Below are positions 35,400 to 45,490 of a stretch of DNA of 64,000 nt, piece by piece. Under the pieces are notes generated by a model. The model was not told where the DNA came from. It searched no databases and saw only the letters and a program-made list of their open reading frames with translations. The position numbers and the translations under genes were made by a program. The stretch spans positions 2,416,001 to 2,480,000 of the forward strand of contig JAQFVV010000013.1 in NCBI GenBank assembly GCA_028023455.1, in the 5' to 3' direction. Position 1 is the stretch's first letter, and each line of letters starts with the position of its first letter. Origin of the DNA: Epiperipatus broadwayi. Taxonomy: Eukaryota; Onychophora; Udeonychophora; Euonychophora; Peripatidae.

Positions 35400-35990
35400 A
35401 GTGATTTTTGAATAATGATATCCATCCTATCTAATTATTTAAACAAAGATATTCTGCTTAATGAAGTCAAAGCAGTTCTTTGCAATTTTAAAAATGGAAA
35501 GGCTGCAGATATTGATAAGATTTTTGGGAAAGTTATAGATTAGCTTAGCTTTATTGAAATTTTTAGGAATATACTGAACTAAAAAATTGAAGTTGCAACA
35601 TCTTAAGGTTATTTCTATTGTTTCAATTTATAAAAAGAAAAAAAGAATGCATAACTGTCATGGAATATTACTGTTATTCATTATAGAAAAATAACTTTTA
35701 AGGATTTTGAAAAATAGTTATTAGATACTAACATGGTTTTAAAAATTCAAGAAACTAGAATATCATGGAAAAAAGATATAACTTATTGCTTTTGTTGTAA
35801 GCATTTGATTTAGTTAATTGAATAAGTTTGTTAAAAAAGTTTGAACTGATTAAAAACAAGAATAAAAACCTCACCTCACTTTGGCTCCTAGTTTTACAGC
35901 ATGCTGATGATTGCCTTATTCTTGCCAAGTTAAAACATGACTTCAAAATTTTCATAATTTTAATGACTTCAGTTTAATAATTAATGTTAA
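35400..35990 (+). pseudogene. LINE reverse transcriptase relic
   Basis: In shifting plus-strand frames the segment reads LNKDILLNEVKAVLCNFKNG followed by KAADIDKI (the KNGKAxGxDxI motif at about 35450-35520). Next come SIVSIYKKKK and NCHGILLL, matching the xIVPIFKKG...NYRGIxLL motif, and then about 35895 gives HADDCLILAKLKHDF, a degenerate YADD catalytic box. The order and spacing match a non-LTR reverse transcriptase with a large internal deletion. It is unrelated in sequence to the RTE copy at 39.8 kb. Many stops, so non-functional. Confidence 0.7.
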
Positions 35991-36892
35991 AAAAAAATTT
36001 CTTACCAACTAGTTCAGCAACTTTTAATTGTAATGGTTATCATTTTAAAAAAGTGAATATTGGTAGCTTTATGATAAAAGGATGAACTTGGATGTTGAAA
36101 TTAATATTTTCTTCAACTTGCTAAATGTGAAGCTATGGAATCTATTGTAGACACAACTGTGTTAGGTTGGATATGTGAGATAAATGAATGGCAACATACT
36201 ATAAACTTGAGCATTTTTTTATAGAAGGGTAAACCTATTTACATTGCAAAGTTTATCTCAAAAATATTGTAAAAAAACAAAAACAATATTAATTCTTTTT
36301 ATTGATAAGATATACTTAAGGATAAATACAATGAATAGCTATAATTATGCAAAATGTTAAAACCTTTCAAAACAGTAAAGTTAAATATAGAAGTTAAAAT
36401 ACTGCACAAAATATCAATTAACAGGTTAAAGGACCAACATATGTTATATGTGGATATGTACCACATTATTATTTTTTTCACCCTTGAATTAGAATGACTA
36501 TACTGATTTATATGATCATGATTAGTAATGCAATTTTTCATTTAAACATTTTTTCCACTAAAAACCTACAACCTTAAATAATAAATGGATAGTAATCAGT
36601 GCCTGACTGGTGAGAAAATGGTGTAATGAAAAAAGATCAATTATCAACACTGGCATAGTAATTCAAGTAATTTGATGCTTCTACTTCAATTGATGAAGTG
36701 CAAAAAATAAAATGCGCTAGCATGCACAAGCACACAAAGCTGAAGACAAATAAATGTATATATATTTATTTTAATATATATTTAATTAAGTGGCTAGGCG
36801 CTTTCAAGGGTCAGAGCCCTCATATTCATAGTCATTTTGTAATTAGACAAGAAATTGATTAGGAGCGATGTAAATTTATGCAAATGCGATAG

Positions 36893-37446
36893 TTACATAT
36901 TCCATTTCCTGGATATTTTGTAGCAAGAGTCTTTTCTATTTATGGTGTCGCTATCTCTAGCGATAAAGTAAGCCTCTTTTATCTTACTTTTGAGATCGTG
37001 TCGCTCTTTGCAAACCACCACTGGATCTCTAGGTTGGCAATCGTGACTGGCTGACATGCGGTGCTGCACAAACACTGAACTATAAGAAGTGTCCACCAGT
37101 GCTTTATTATAGGAGTATGTTTATTGCGATAACCTGAGGTGTCAGTGAGATGGTAGGCTGTCTTTCGTGTTATTGATGAGTATGATGAAGTTGGGAGGTG
37201 TGTGAAAGCATGATATTTATTACTGAATTTATTGTAAAAACTTTTATGCACATTAGGCAGATAAGGGAGTAGAAGTCTTTGCTTGTCTGTGTTAGGGGCC
37301 TGATTATTCATTTTAGAGTAAAATTGTTTTATTTTCTTGTCAATTAAATTCTGATTAAAACCAACCCTTATTAGGTCATTCCTATATGATGCTAAGTTAG
37401 CTTTTTTATCTGCCTCAAATTTACAAAGGTGCATATTTCTATACAA
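36893..37446 (-). pseudogene. Penelope-like element, linker and GIY-YIG end
   Basis: Two overlapping frames (36979-37446 and 36893-37096) together cover the region after the reverse transcriptase. One holds KFEADKKANLASYRNDLIRV and LLLPYLPNVHKSFYNKFSNK. The other ends with PVVVCKERHDLKSKIKEAYF and IARDSDTINRKDSCYKISRK before W. The -KSKIKEAYFI--D-INRK pattern resembles the end of the GIY-YIG endonuclease domain of Penelope-like elements. The GIY motif itself was not found, and a frameshift splits the domain. Non-functional. Confidence 0.65.
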
Positions 37447-37606
37447 AAATGAAGTTAAGCCAGAGAGTTTGTGGTTAGTTGTGAATTGGAGAAGGGGTGG
37501 GAGTGTGTTCTCTCGCTGAATGTGTATGTCTAGGTATTTAACTTGTTTATGGCTGTTTTCATCCTCTACGTTGAACGTAAGTCCGGTGATATTTTGGAGT
37601 TCAGTT

Positions 37607-38119
37607 TTAATTTGTAGAATAGATCAGAGTGGGGGCGGCTATGAAGAGATAATCAACATATCTAGTGTATATGGATAGTAAGTTAAAGTCTTGATATTTT
37701 TGGATTACTTGTTTTTCAAAGTAATTTAACACTATACTTGAGATGATGCCGCTCATAGGTAGTCCCATTGGCCAACCATCCTTCATATGAAACCACTGGT
37801 TGTGAAAGAAGGCCATGATATTTTTATCAAGCCATGATAAAAAGTCTATAATAAAGTCAATCAGTGGCTGAGCTGAGTTGTGGTTTATAAGCTCTTCTTT
37901 TATAATGTGAATAGATTTAGCTCTGCAAATGGAGCCATACAACTTTGAAACATGAATAGTAGCCAGTGTGGTGTCAGAGTTCAAAACTAGGTCTTTTATT
38001 TTTGTTACAAATTGAAACCACGAATTTATGGTATATGTACCGAATCCCAAGGCTTGGATGAGTTGTTGGTTAACCCACTTTGCTGTGTTGGAGTAGTGGA
38101 CCCCTCCAAAATAAGTCAC
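37607..38119 (-). pseudogene. Penelope-like element, reverse transcriptase domain
   Basis: A 170-codon open frame gives an order of motifs characteristic of Penelope reverse transcriptases. It includes FVTKIKDLVLNSDTTLATIH-VSKLYGSI (motif A, normally SFDVxSLFTNIP), IIKEEL, FIIDFLSWLDKNIMAFFHNQ-WFHMKDGWPMGLPMSGIISS (motif B, normally GxxMGSPLSP), IVLNYFEKQVI, and IYTRYVDYLFI (motif C). Motif A has lost its Asp (HVSKLYG) and motif C reads YVDY instead of YVDD, so the enzyme would be catalytically dead. A plus-strand frame at 38080-38268 is a shadow. Confidence 0.8.
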
Positions 38120-38404
38120 AGTGGAATATTAGCCTTGTGAATTTTGGCATTGGCAAACATACTTGGAGGAATGGATGCAGATGGGTAAAGTCTGTAATAC
38201 TCAGCCTTAGAGAAGGCTTTATTGCAGTGTGGTCTGAGAATAGAAGAAATAAACTTATCCTTATTTAATTTGTTATTAAAGTTGGGAAGCCTTTGAAATT
38301 GTAGTTTGTTGATATGTAGTTCTGTGTTTTCATGAGAACGAACCTATTGCCCTTATCTAACCGCATGCATATGACATCTGCATCACTAAAAAAATTGTCT
38401 GGTT

Positions 38405-38647
38405 TTAGTTATTTTTTGCTTGCCAGGTATGGGTGTGTACATATAAAGATTTATGCTGTAGAGTGTTAACTACTTGAGTAATATAATTATCTTTATCTGG
38501 ATCGTTGGCTAGATCTACTTCTGTATCAGCAATAAGCTCCACATTGGGATGTTTCAATCCACACCCAACGTATTGCAGGCCTCTGCATAAAACATCACAC
38601 ATCTCTTGTGGGAGTGGTATATCTGTGAGGTTCATGAAGGTGGACAT
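38405..38647 (-). pseudogene. Penelope-like element, N-terminal ORF fragment
   Basis: An 80-codon frame opens MSTFMNLTDIPLPQEMCDVL and continues CRGLQYVGCGLKHPNVELIA. The NLTDIPLPQEMCDVLCRGLQYV segment corresponds to the NLSSxxLTxxExxxLSKGLxF motif near the start of Penelope-like ORFs. A degraded gap of about 285 bp (38120-38404) separates it from the polymerase frame. The plus-strand frame at 38505-38807 is a shadow. Confidence 0.65.
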
Positions 38648-39064
38648 TCTGCTGATGAGTCAAAAATGCAAGTTTTTTTTTTTTTTATCAAATTTGCACT
38701 TAAGAGAAATATTGAGGCTATTACACTTGTGCTGTATAAACACATTAAATAGAAAATGGGCTAGAATTCTATTACATCTCTTGATTTGTTTGTATAACGC
38801 TTTGTGACATCCCTTAATAACTAAGGAAGATAAAAGAGGCTTACTTTATCACTAGAGATAGCAACACCATAAATACAAAAGACTCTTGCTACAAAATATC
38901 CAGGAAATGGAATACGTAACTATCGCATTTGCATAAATTTACATCGCTCCTAATCAATTTCTTGTCTAATTTCAAAATGGCTATGAATATGAGGGCTCTG
39001 ACCCTTGAAAGCGCTTAACCACTTAGAAATGTATGCTTGTGCGTATTTTATATTTTGCACTTTA

Positions 39065-39789
39065 GAACAATTAGCCACAAAGTTTAAACTGTTTACTCAT
39101 TTCACTTGATGAACAAAATTGTTCACAATAGGATATGAGAGGATAATCTGAAATTTTATGCTGATAGAAAGTATACTGTAATAAAATTGGAAATAAGGGA
39201 GTAGTAATAAAAACTTTATGCCAAGAAATTATTCATTTTTTCACAAGTGTTACAAATAAACAGTCCCTATCATGCAAGGGAATAGTATAATGCCTCATGC
39301 TCACTTAATAGTGAAGATTGTTTGCAAAATACATGTTAAAAGTGTGGTCTAAATTTTTACACTTGGTGGATAATTGCAATATAATGTAATTTGAGATGAG
39401 AGATAATGAAGATAAAAATTTGGAAACTACATCTTATATAATTATTATATATATTGTAGGTTATCTAGATTCCCAGAACTCCATCTTCCAAACAAAATAT
39501 TGTTCAGTTTGTTTCCTAGTTTTAATTTTATAAACTCATAATATAATTTATTTTATAGTGCTTCTGTGAAATTTTTAACATTTTTAAATAAGGGTGGCCA
39601 GATAGGAGAAATTTTAATACCTTATTAACAGATTTATATCTGGGATTTTAAAAAAACTACATCATTTCTTTCTATCATTGTTTCACTTATGATTTTATAT
39701 ATATATATGGTAGATTAGTAAAAAGCTAGTTTTTTTAAAAGCTATATAAGATGATTTACACAAACATTCATTCTGCCTTAACAGGCACT
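39065..39789. other. Short intronic spacer
   Basis: AT-rich sequence between the Penelope-like element and the RTE insertion. Nothing recognised. Confidence 0.5.
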
Positions 39790-41445
39790 GAGAAGAAAGA
39801 CCATGGTGTTTCTTAATCTTAAACTCAGAGGTAAAATCTTGAAATTGGTAGAAGATTTTTATCAAGAATTATATAGTAATAAAGAACAAGTACCTCCTAT
39901 ATCTATTACATCTTCCGAATTGCCCAGAATTTTAAATGAAGAAGTGAGACATGCAATTAAATGTATGAAGAAAGGAAAGGCTCCAGGAAATGATGGAATT
40001 ATAATTGATATATTAAAAGAAGCAGGTGAAGAAATAGAAACAATTTTAGCAAAGTTATATACCAAATGTCTAAATGATAAAGATGTACCGGAAGATTGGA
40101 AGAATGCAGTAATAATATTAATATTTAAAAAAGGTGATAAAGAAGATATTAGAAATTACAGACCTATCAGCCTTTTATCAGTTTTATATAAAATTTTTAC
40201 CAAGATAATTACAACTTGTCTACAGAGAACTTTGGATTTCCATCAACCAAGAGAACAAGCTGGATTTAAAAGTGGTTTTAGTACAATAGATCATATCCAG
40301 GTATTGAGAGAAGTCATAGAAAGGACAAACGAATATGAGTTGTCATTATATTTTGGATTTGTAGATTATGAAAAGGCATTCGATTCTATACACATTTCTT
40401 CAGTGATTAAAGCATTGGATCATCAAGGTATAGATCCAGGATATTGTCATATTTTAAAGAATATTTATAAAAATGCAACAGCAACAATTAGATTACATAA
40501 TGATACTGGAAAAATCAACATTGAGAAAGGTGTAAGACAAGGTGACTCCATATCTCCAAAACTTTTTACAGCAGTTCTGCAAGAAGTATTTTGTGGATTA
40601 AAATGGGAAACTAAAGGAGTAAAAGTAAATGGAGAGTAGTTAAGTCATTTAGATTTCGCAGATGATGTAGTTGTTTTTGTAAATAATGCTTCAGAGCTGC
40701 AGGAAATGTTGCAGGAGTTAGCAGATGAAAGTAGAAAAGTAGGACTAAAGATAAATGTTAAAAAGACTAAAGTAATGTTTAATGGATTTGCCCAAAATAT
40801 GAAAATAAAGATTGATTATGAAGAATTAGAAGAAGTTAACAGTTACAAATACCATGGTCAGATTATTAATACAGATGGAAACATAATGGAGGAAATTAAT
40901 CATAGAATTAAACTTGCTTGGAGTGCTTTTGGTAGAAATAACTTGATACTAAAAGGAAATATGCCTATGTGTTTGAAAAGGATGGTTTTTAACAAATGTG
41001 TTTTACCAGTTCTGACTTATGGATCTGAGACTTGGACACTTATTAGAAGAGCAATACAGAGACTTCAGACCACTCAAAGGAGTATGGAGAGATGTATGTT
41101 GGGAGTAACAAGAAGAGATCGAAAACGCAATGTATGGATAAGACAACAAACAGGTGTTACTGACCTTATTGAAAAAATTAAAAGATTGAAATGGAGTTGG
41201 GCTGGACATATTGCTAGAAGAGATGATAATAGATGAACAATTGAATTTTTAAACTGGATTCCAAGAGATTGTAAAAGACCCAGAAAGAGACCACATGTGA
41301 GATGGATGGATGAAGTAAGAAAATGTGCAGGGGTGTTGTGGAGAAGAGAAGCTAAAGATCGGAGAAAATGGATTAAACTTGGAGAGACCTTCATCCCGCA
41401 GTGGATTGATAATGGTTTGATGATGATGATGATTTACATTAATAT
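39790..41445 (+). mobile_element. RTE-type non-LTR retrotransposon, 5'-truncated
   Basis: This LINE insertion starts inside the polymerase region and lacks the endonuclease domain. It ends in a very short 3' tail with a GATGATGATGATGAT microsatellite right after the ORF. A short trinucleotide tail is typical of the RTE clade, which together with the protein supports that class. It is the best-preserved mobile element in the window. Degenerate relatives lie at 19.4 kb and 56.1 kb. Flanking duplications were not resolved in the A/T background. Confidence 0.85.
39803..41434 (+). pseudogene. RTE-type reverse transcriptase, two in-frame stops
   Basis: A single reading frame is interrupted only by TAG at 40637-40639 (expected Tyr before LSHLDFADD) and TGA at 41234-41236 (expected Trp after RRDDNR). 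Domains in order are KKGKAPGNDGI (about residue 60), IFKKGDKEDIRNYRPISLLS (about 110-130), EQAGFKSGFSTIDHI, FVDYEKAFDS (motif A, with the catalytic Asp), IEKGVRQGDSISPKLFTAVL (motif B) and FADDVVVF (motif C, 40655-40666). After these come the thumb/C-terminal parts VLTYGSETWTL, RSMERCMLGVTRRDR, LKWSWAGHIARRDDNR and RPRKRPHVRWMDEVRK. The catalytic residues are intact, so two point changes account for the loss of the ORF and this was a recent insertion relative to the others. The ATG at 39803 is unlikely to be the native start. Confidence 0.88.
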
Positions 41446-43631
41446 GTTCTGCATAAATATATTCATAACACGAAAAAGAGCAATGTATACAAAAAAAAAA
41501 AAAAAGATCCAATTACTTATGTACTTACTATACAGTATTTAAGAATTTTTTTTCTGGGATAGACAATGATGATAGCAGAAATATGATTGTTTATAAAATG
41601 ATAACAGTAAAAAAGATGAGACATTCCTTTCTGGAGATAATTTGCATTTAGTTTAGTTTCAATGTTTGGCAATATAAGTAATGGCCAGCCTGTTATTGTA
41701 AAAAAACTATGACTATATGATGGAAGTTTGTTTATAAAATCAAAACTTCAAGGAGAACGCAGCAACTTCCTAATAGTAAGCATTTTATCACAATATATTA
41801 AAAAAAAAAAAGAGATCTAAATTTCAAATACAATAATATTCTCATAAAATAAGTTAATTTATTGCCAATCATTTATAATATAGGAGCTAAATAGTTTGAA
41901 AATTGGAATCAAATTTATTTATGTAGAAAAATTATTGTGAATAATAAAATAATGAAGGAAGAAAATGATTATTTAAACTAGATATCCTTTAAAGCACAAA
42001 CTATAAAGAGAAATGTTTAATTGTTTTAATATTAGGAACAATGTATCCTTATATATTTAATTTAAAGAGATAGAATTGAGTATGGATCAAAGATATAATA
42101 GAAAACAAATTAATACAAAGAGTAAAAAAATAAAACAAGAGAAATAATGAAAAATGGATTAATAAGATTATAAAAATTAAATAAATAAAAAGGAGGATAT
42201 ATGAGAGGAAGAAGAGAGTAATCAAAAAAATTAAAATTGGACACTAAAATAATAAAAATTCATAAAAGTTGTTAGCAAACAAAAAGAACAATGTAAATAT
42301 TCTAAAAAACCATAATACTTTTGAAGGAGTGAAATATTCCTTCCATAAATAGAAAGTTTAAAGTTTTTACTCTTTATACATCAATTTTTACACTACTGCC
42401 TAAAATGAAAGGTTAAATTAAATACCACCTCCTTAAATTAGGATTATCAACAAGTCTTTCTAATGTTTTATCAAAAGACCAGAAATTAAAACATTTTTTT
42501 TTTTAAAAAAAATACAATTAACATTAATCAGAATGCTATTTTTCTGAGATTTTCTACTAGCACTTTAAAATTTCTATGCCTCAACAAGTTTAATCAATAT
42601 GAAACTGAATGAGCCAATTTACTTTAAGGCAACTTTCCTCTCTCATATTAACTGGATATAAAGTAGACGTCTCTTCAATAATAATGGGATGCTTAACAAG
42701 GAATTAGGAATACATAAAAAGTCTTCAATTATAGACTAGCTGATAAAGACAGTTTTTATAATTGTAGTAATAGTTGATTTTGGAATTTGACAGAAGAAGC
42801 ATGATCTATTAGTTTCTTGAGTTCTAGAGTTATGCATAATCCAACATTCCCTACAAAGAAGATTGATTTAATAATAAGTAGAATGAAGTGAAATCTTTTT
42901 ACTAATGTTTTCCAAGTGTTATAAGTTATGGTGTTAGAATAAGACTGCTCTTTTTTCAAATGACAGCCATATAAAGTTCAATCATTCTGATTTTGCAGTA
43001 AAGATTATTTTTTAATTCTTCAGATTCATCTGTAGTTTAAATTGCATGTAACCATTTACAAATAATGCCACCAACTTTGTCAAATATTATAAAATACTAT
43101 TTTGTAATATTTACACATATTTCATTAGAAAATTTGTGATTACATAATAATCTCCCAACTGATATCAGTAGTAATCAAACTTAATGGATATTTTTGAACT
43201 ATTTTTAAAAGCCTCATGGTGTAGTCTATCTTGAGTGAAAATAGACGTTTTTACGAGTTATTGACATTAAACGATATAGATATGAACAAACACAAATCTT
43301 GAACTTCAAAGTTAATGACTGTCAAATCTAAGTTAAATAGTAAGTCTACTTTAATAGTATTGTTGAGGCTTGCATTACTATTACTTCTCATACAATTAAA
43401 AGTTTACTGATCAGATAGTAAGTTTAACTTATGTAATGAAAATAATTCTGGACATCAGTTTTTATAAGTAAAAGCTTTTGCTTTGCTTATTCATATATAT
43501 CCAACAATATTAGATTTATGGGGCATTTATTGGTTTTGTAAATTATCTTAAAACTAGTGTATTCCACGTAAACTTCTGAAAAATGGTTAATAAACATAAT
43601 AATTAGTTTTGATAGCTAAATTATAATAATC
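41446..43631. other. Intronic stretch without recognisable gene
   Basis: AT-rich intron with a T-run/A-run junction at 42494-42512 and several poly(A) tracts. The 42756-42959 minus frame has no recognisable domain. Confidence 0.5.
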
Positions 43632-44098
43632 TTTTTAACTATAAATGAATACTCTCACTTTCCAAACACAAGATAAAGTCTTTGTGAAAAGATAGAATGA
43701 ACCCATCTATTCTTTCAACCGAAACATTTAAGTATGGGCAAATCTTAAGTATTTGGAAATGAGAGTGTGAAGATATTAAACAATCACTTAAAATTACCTT
43801 TACTATGCCTGAATGAAACATCATGCTATATAAAATAAATATATTATTTACATATGTTTAATTTCAATGAAAAATGACGTATCATAAATTCTAGTAAATT
43901 TCGCAGGCGTCATTTATTCAGGCATAGTAAAAGTAATTTAAAGTGATTGTTTAATATCTTCATGCTCTCATTTCCAAATGCTTAAGATTTGCTCATACTT
44001 AAATGTTTGGGTTGAAAGAATAGATGGATTCATTCTATCTTTTCACAAAGACTTTATCTTGTGTTTGGAAAGTGAGAATATTCATTTCTAGTTAAAAT
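43632..44098. repeat. Long inverted repeat, arms about 185 bp
   Basis: The left arm (43632-43816) and right arm (43911-44098) are reverse complements with roughly one difference per ten bases. They share CTTTCCAAACACAAGATAAA and ACTATGCCTGAAT. A 94-bp A/T loop separates them. The 26-bp word AACATCATGCTATATAAAAT-AAATAT occurs just inside the left arm (about 43818) and again in direct orientation beyond the right arm (about 44151). So the palindrome is embedded in a larger partial duplication. The minus frame at 43639-43824 reads along one arm and is not a gene. Confidence 0.85.
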
Positions 44099-44752
44099 CC
44101 ACAAAGCGCATGTGCATTAGCTTAATGCTGATTATTATTACAGTTTGAAAACATCATGCTATATAAAATAAATATCTTATTTAATAATCTTTTTAAAAAT
44201 TGTAGCATTGCAAAATTAAAACATAAAACCAACATTTAACAAATATGACTCTTCTATTTAAAATTGTTTCCATCACTATTTTTAAAACAATTTGCTGTTG
44301 CAAAATATTGACTTTTAACAACACTAAAACTACAGTACATTTATGCAATACTTTTATTATCTGTTTAAAGTTAAAAATATGCTACAGTAAAAGGTGTTTT
44401 CTACTATGTCTTTAATTTATCAATATATAATTCCATATTTTTTGCTTAAGTTGAATTTTACATATGTTGGATTTTCCTTTTAAATACATGCTTATTCCAG
44501 TGCAGAATATGAAAATAAAAATTAATAATTATTATTAAATATATAAGAATTTGTAGACTAACAACTAATTCAGATGATATTAATTTAGAAACTCTAGTTG
44601 CTAGTGAAATGACTACAAATGAACCCTATGTATAATAAAGAGTACTATATATTTTACAAATACAATAATTTAGCTATGATGCTAATGTGTTATTTCTTAA
44701 TATCTTTTAATCTTTAATTGTTTTAATATGAATTCAAAATGTAAAAAACCCA

Positions 44753-44893
44753 ATCTTTATGTGCACGAATTCAATGATTTTATTATCCTTTATTTACTAA
44801 AAGAGTCATTGTATAACTCTGATGAGGACTATAGATCAGTCAAACTTATAAGCAAATAAAGAATAATAAAATCATTGAAGTGTTTAAAGATTA
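44753..44893. mobile_element. Small inverted-repeat element, 141 bp
   Basis: The arms 44753-44799 and 44852-44893 pair through AATCTTTA...CAATGATTTTATTATcCTTTATTT and its reverse. The loop contains CTCTGATGAGGACTATAGAT then CAGTCAAAC, which looks like a hammerhead core lacking G12. The family is unknown. Confidence 0.65.
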
Positions 44894-45344
44894 GATTTCT
44901 TAAGATTTTGAAGATAATAATTTTTTTTTACTATTATATCAGAATGAACATGGAAGATAAAAAAAAAATTCTATTGCAAAAATTAAGATAGCATGAATAA
45001 TAGAATTTTAAAATAGTTTAGAAAATTTAAATAGAAGAATAAAAAAAGAATTTTTAAAACAGGAACAGTTTGAATCCCATGAAAATATTAAAAATGAAAT
45101 GTAAAGAGTACTAAAGATATTCTGGAGGAAAAAAATTTTTTGATCACAAAATCTGCTTCAAACCACATAAATTATTCATGACTACATTAATTAATATAAG
45201 CATGATATACAGTAAAAAAAAAAGACTATCAGCTGAAACTAGATTTCTTCAAGAAAATAAAAATATAGATCTCAATAGGCCATTTTAAAAATTCTAATTA
45301 TTATTAAAAGAAAAAAAATTAATATATATATATATAACAATTTT

Positions 45345-45490
45345 AAATTTTATTTAAACTTTTCAAATACAAACAACTCATTAGTGATAACACACAAATA
45401 GGCAACATAGGTTACTGAACTGTGTTGTCTATTTCTGTGTTATTATTAACAAGTTGTTTGTATTTGAAAGCTTTAAATAAAGTTTAAAGT
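45345..45490. mobile_element. Small inverted-repeat element, 146 bp
   Basis: The arms 45345-45410 and 45421-45490 pair through CTTTCAAATACAAACAACT, a TAATAACACA-AAATAG word and CAACATA/TGTTGTC segments, with a loop of about 10 bp. It forms an almost complete hairpin. It is probably a MITE of unknown family and is unrelated in sequence to the 44.75-kb hairpin. Confidence 0.65.

Larger units (their letters stand above)
36697..39064 (-). mobile_element. Penelope-like element with inverted terminal copies
   Basis: This degenerate Penelope-like retroelement is oriented on the minus strand and is bounded by inverted repeats. The core 200 bp of each arm (36787-36985 and 38827-39026) are nearly identical in reverse. 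A looser match extends to 36697 and 39064, interrupted on the left by about 45 bp of A/T sequence. The left arm contains the 3' end of the element's own ORF, so the right arm is a partial copy of the 3' end joined in inverse orientation. This is a rearrangement known from Penelope elements. The ends carry GACCCTTGAAAGCGC. Coding parts are listed separately. Confidence 0.8.

Noticed and set aside
42786-42840. Reverse-strand AAGAAACTAATAG word similar to the ribozyme GAAACTAG segment
   Set aside because: No CTGATGA-like box lies 13 nt upstream and no shared flanking module. Considered chance.
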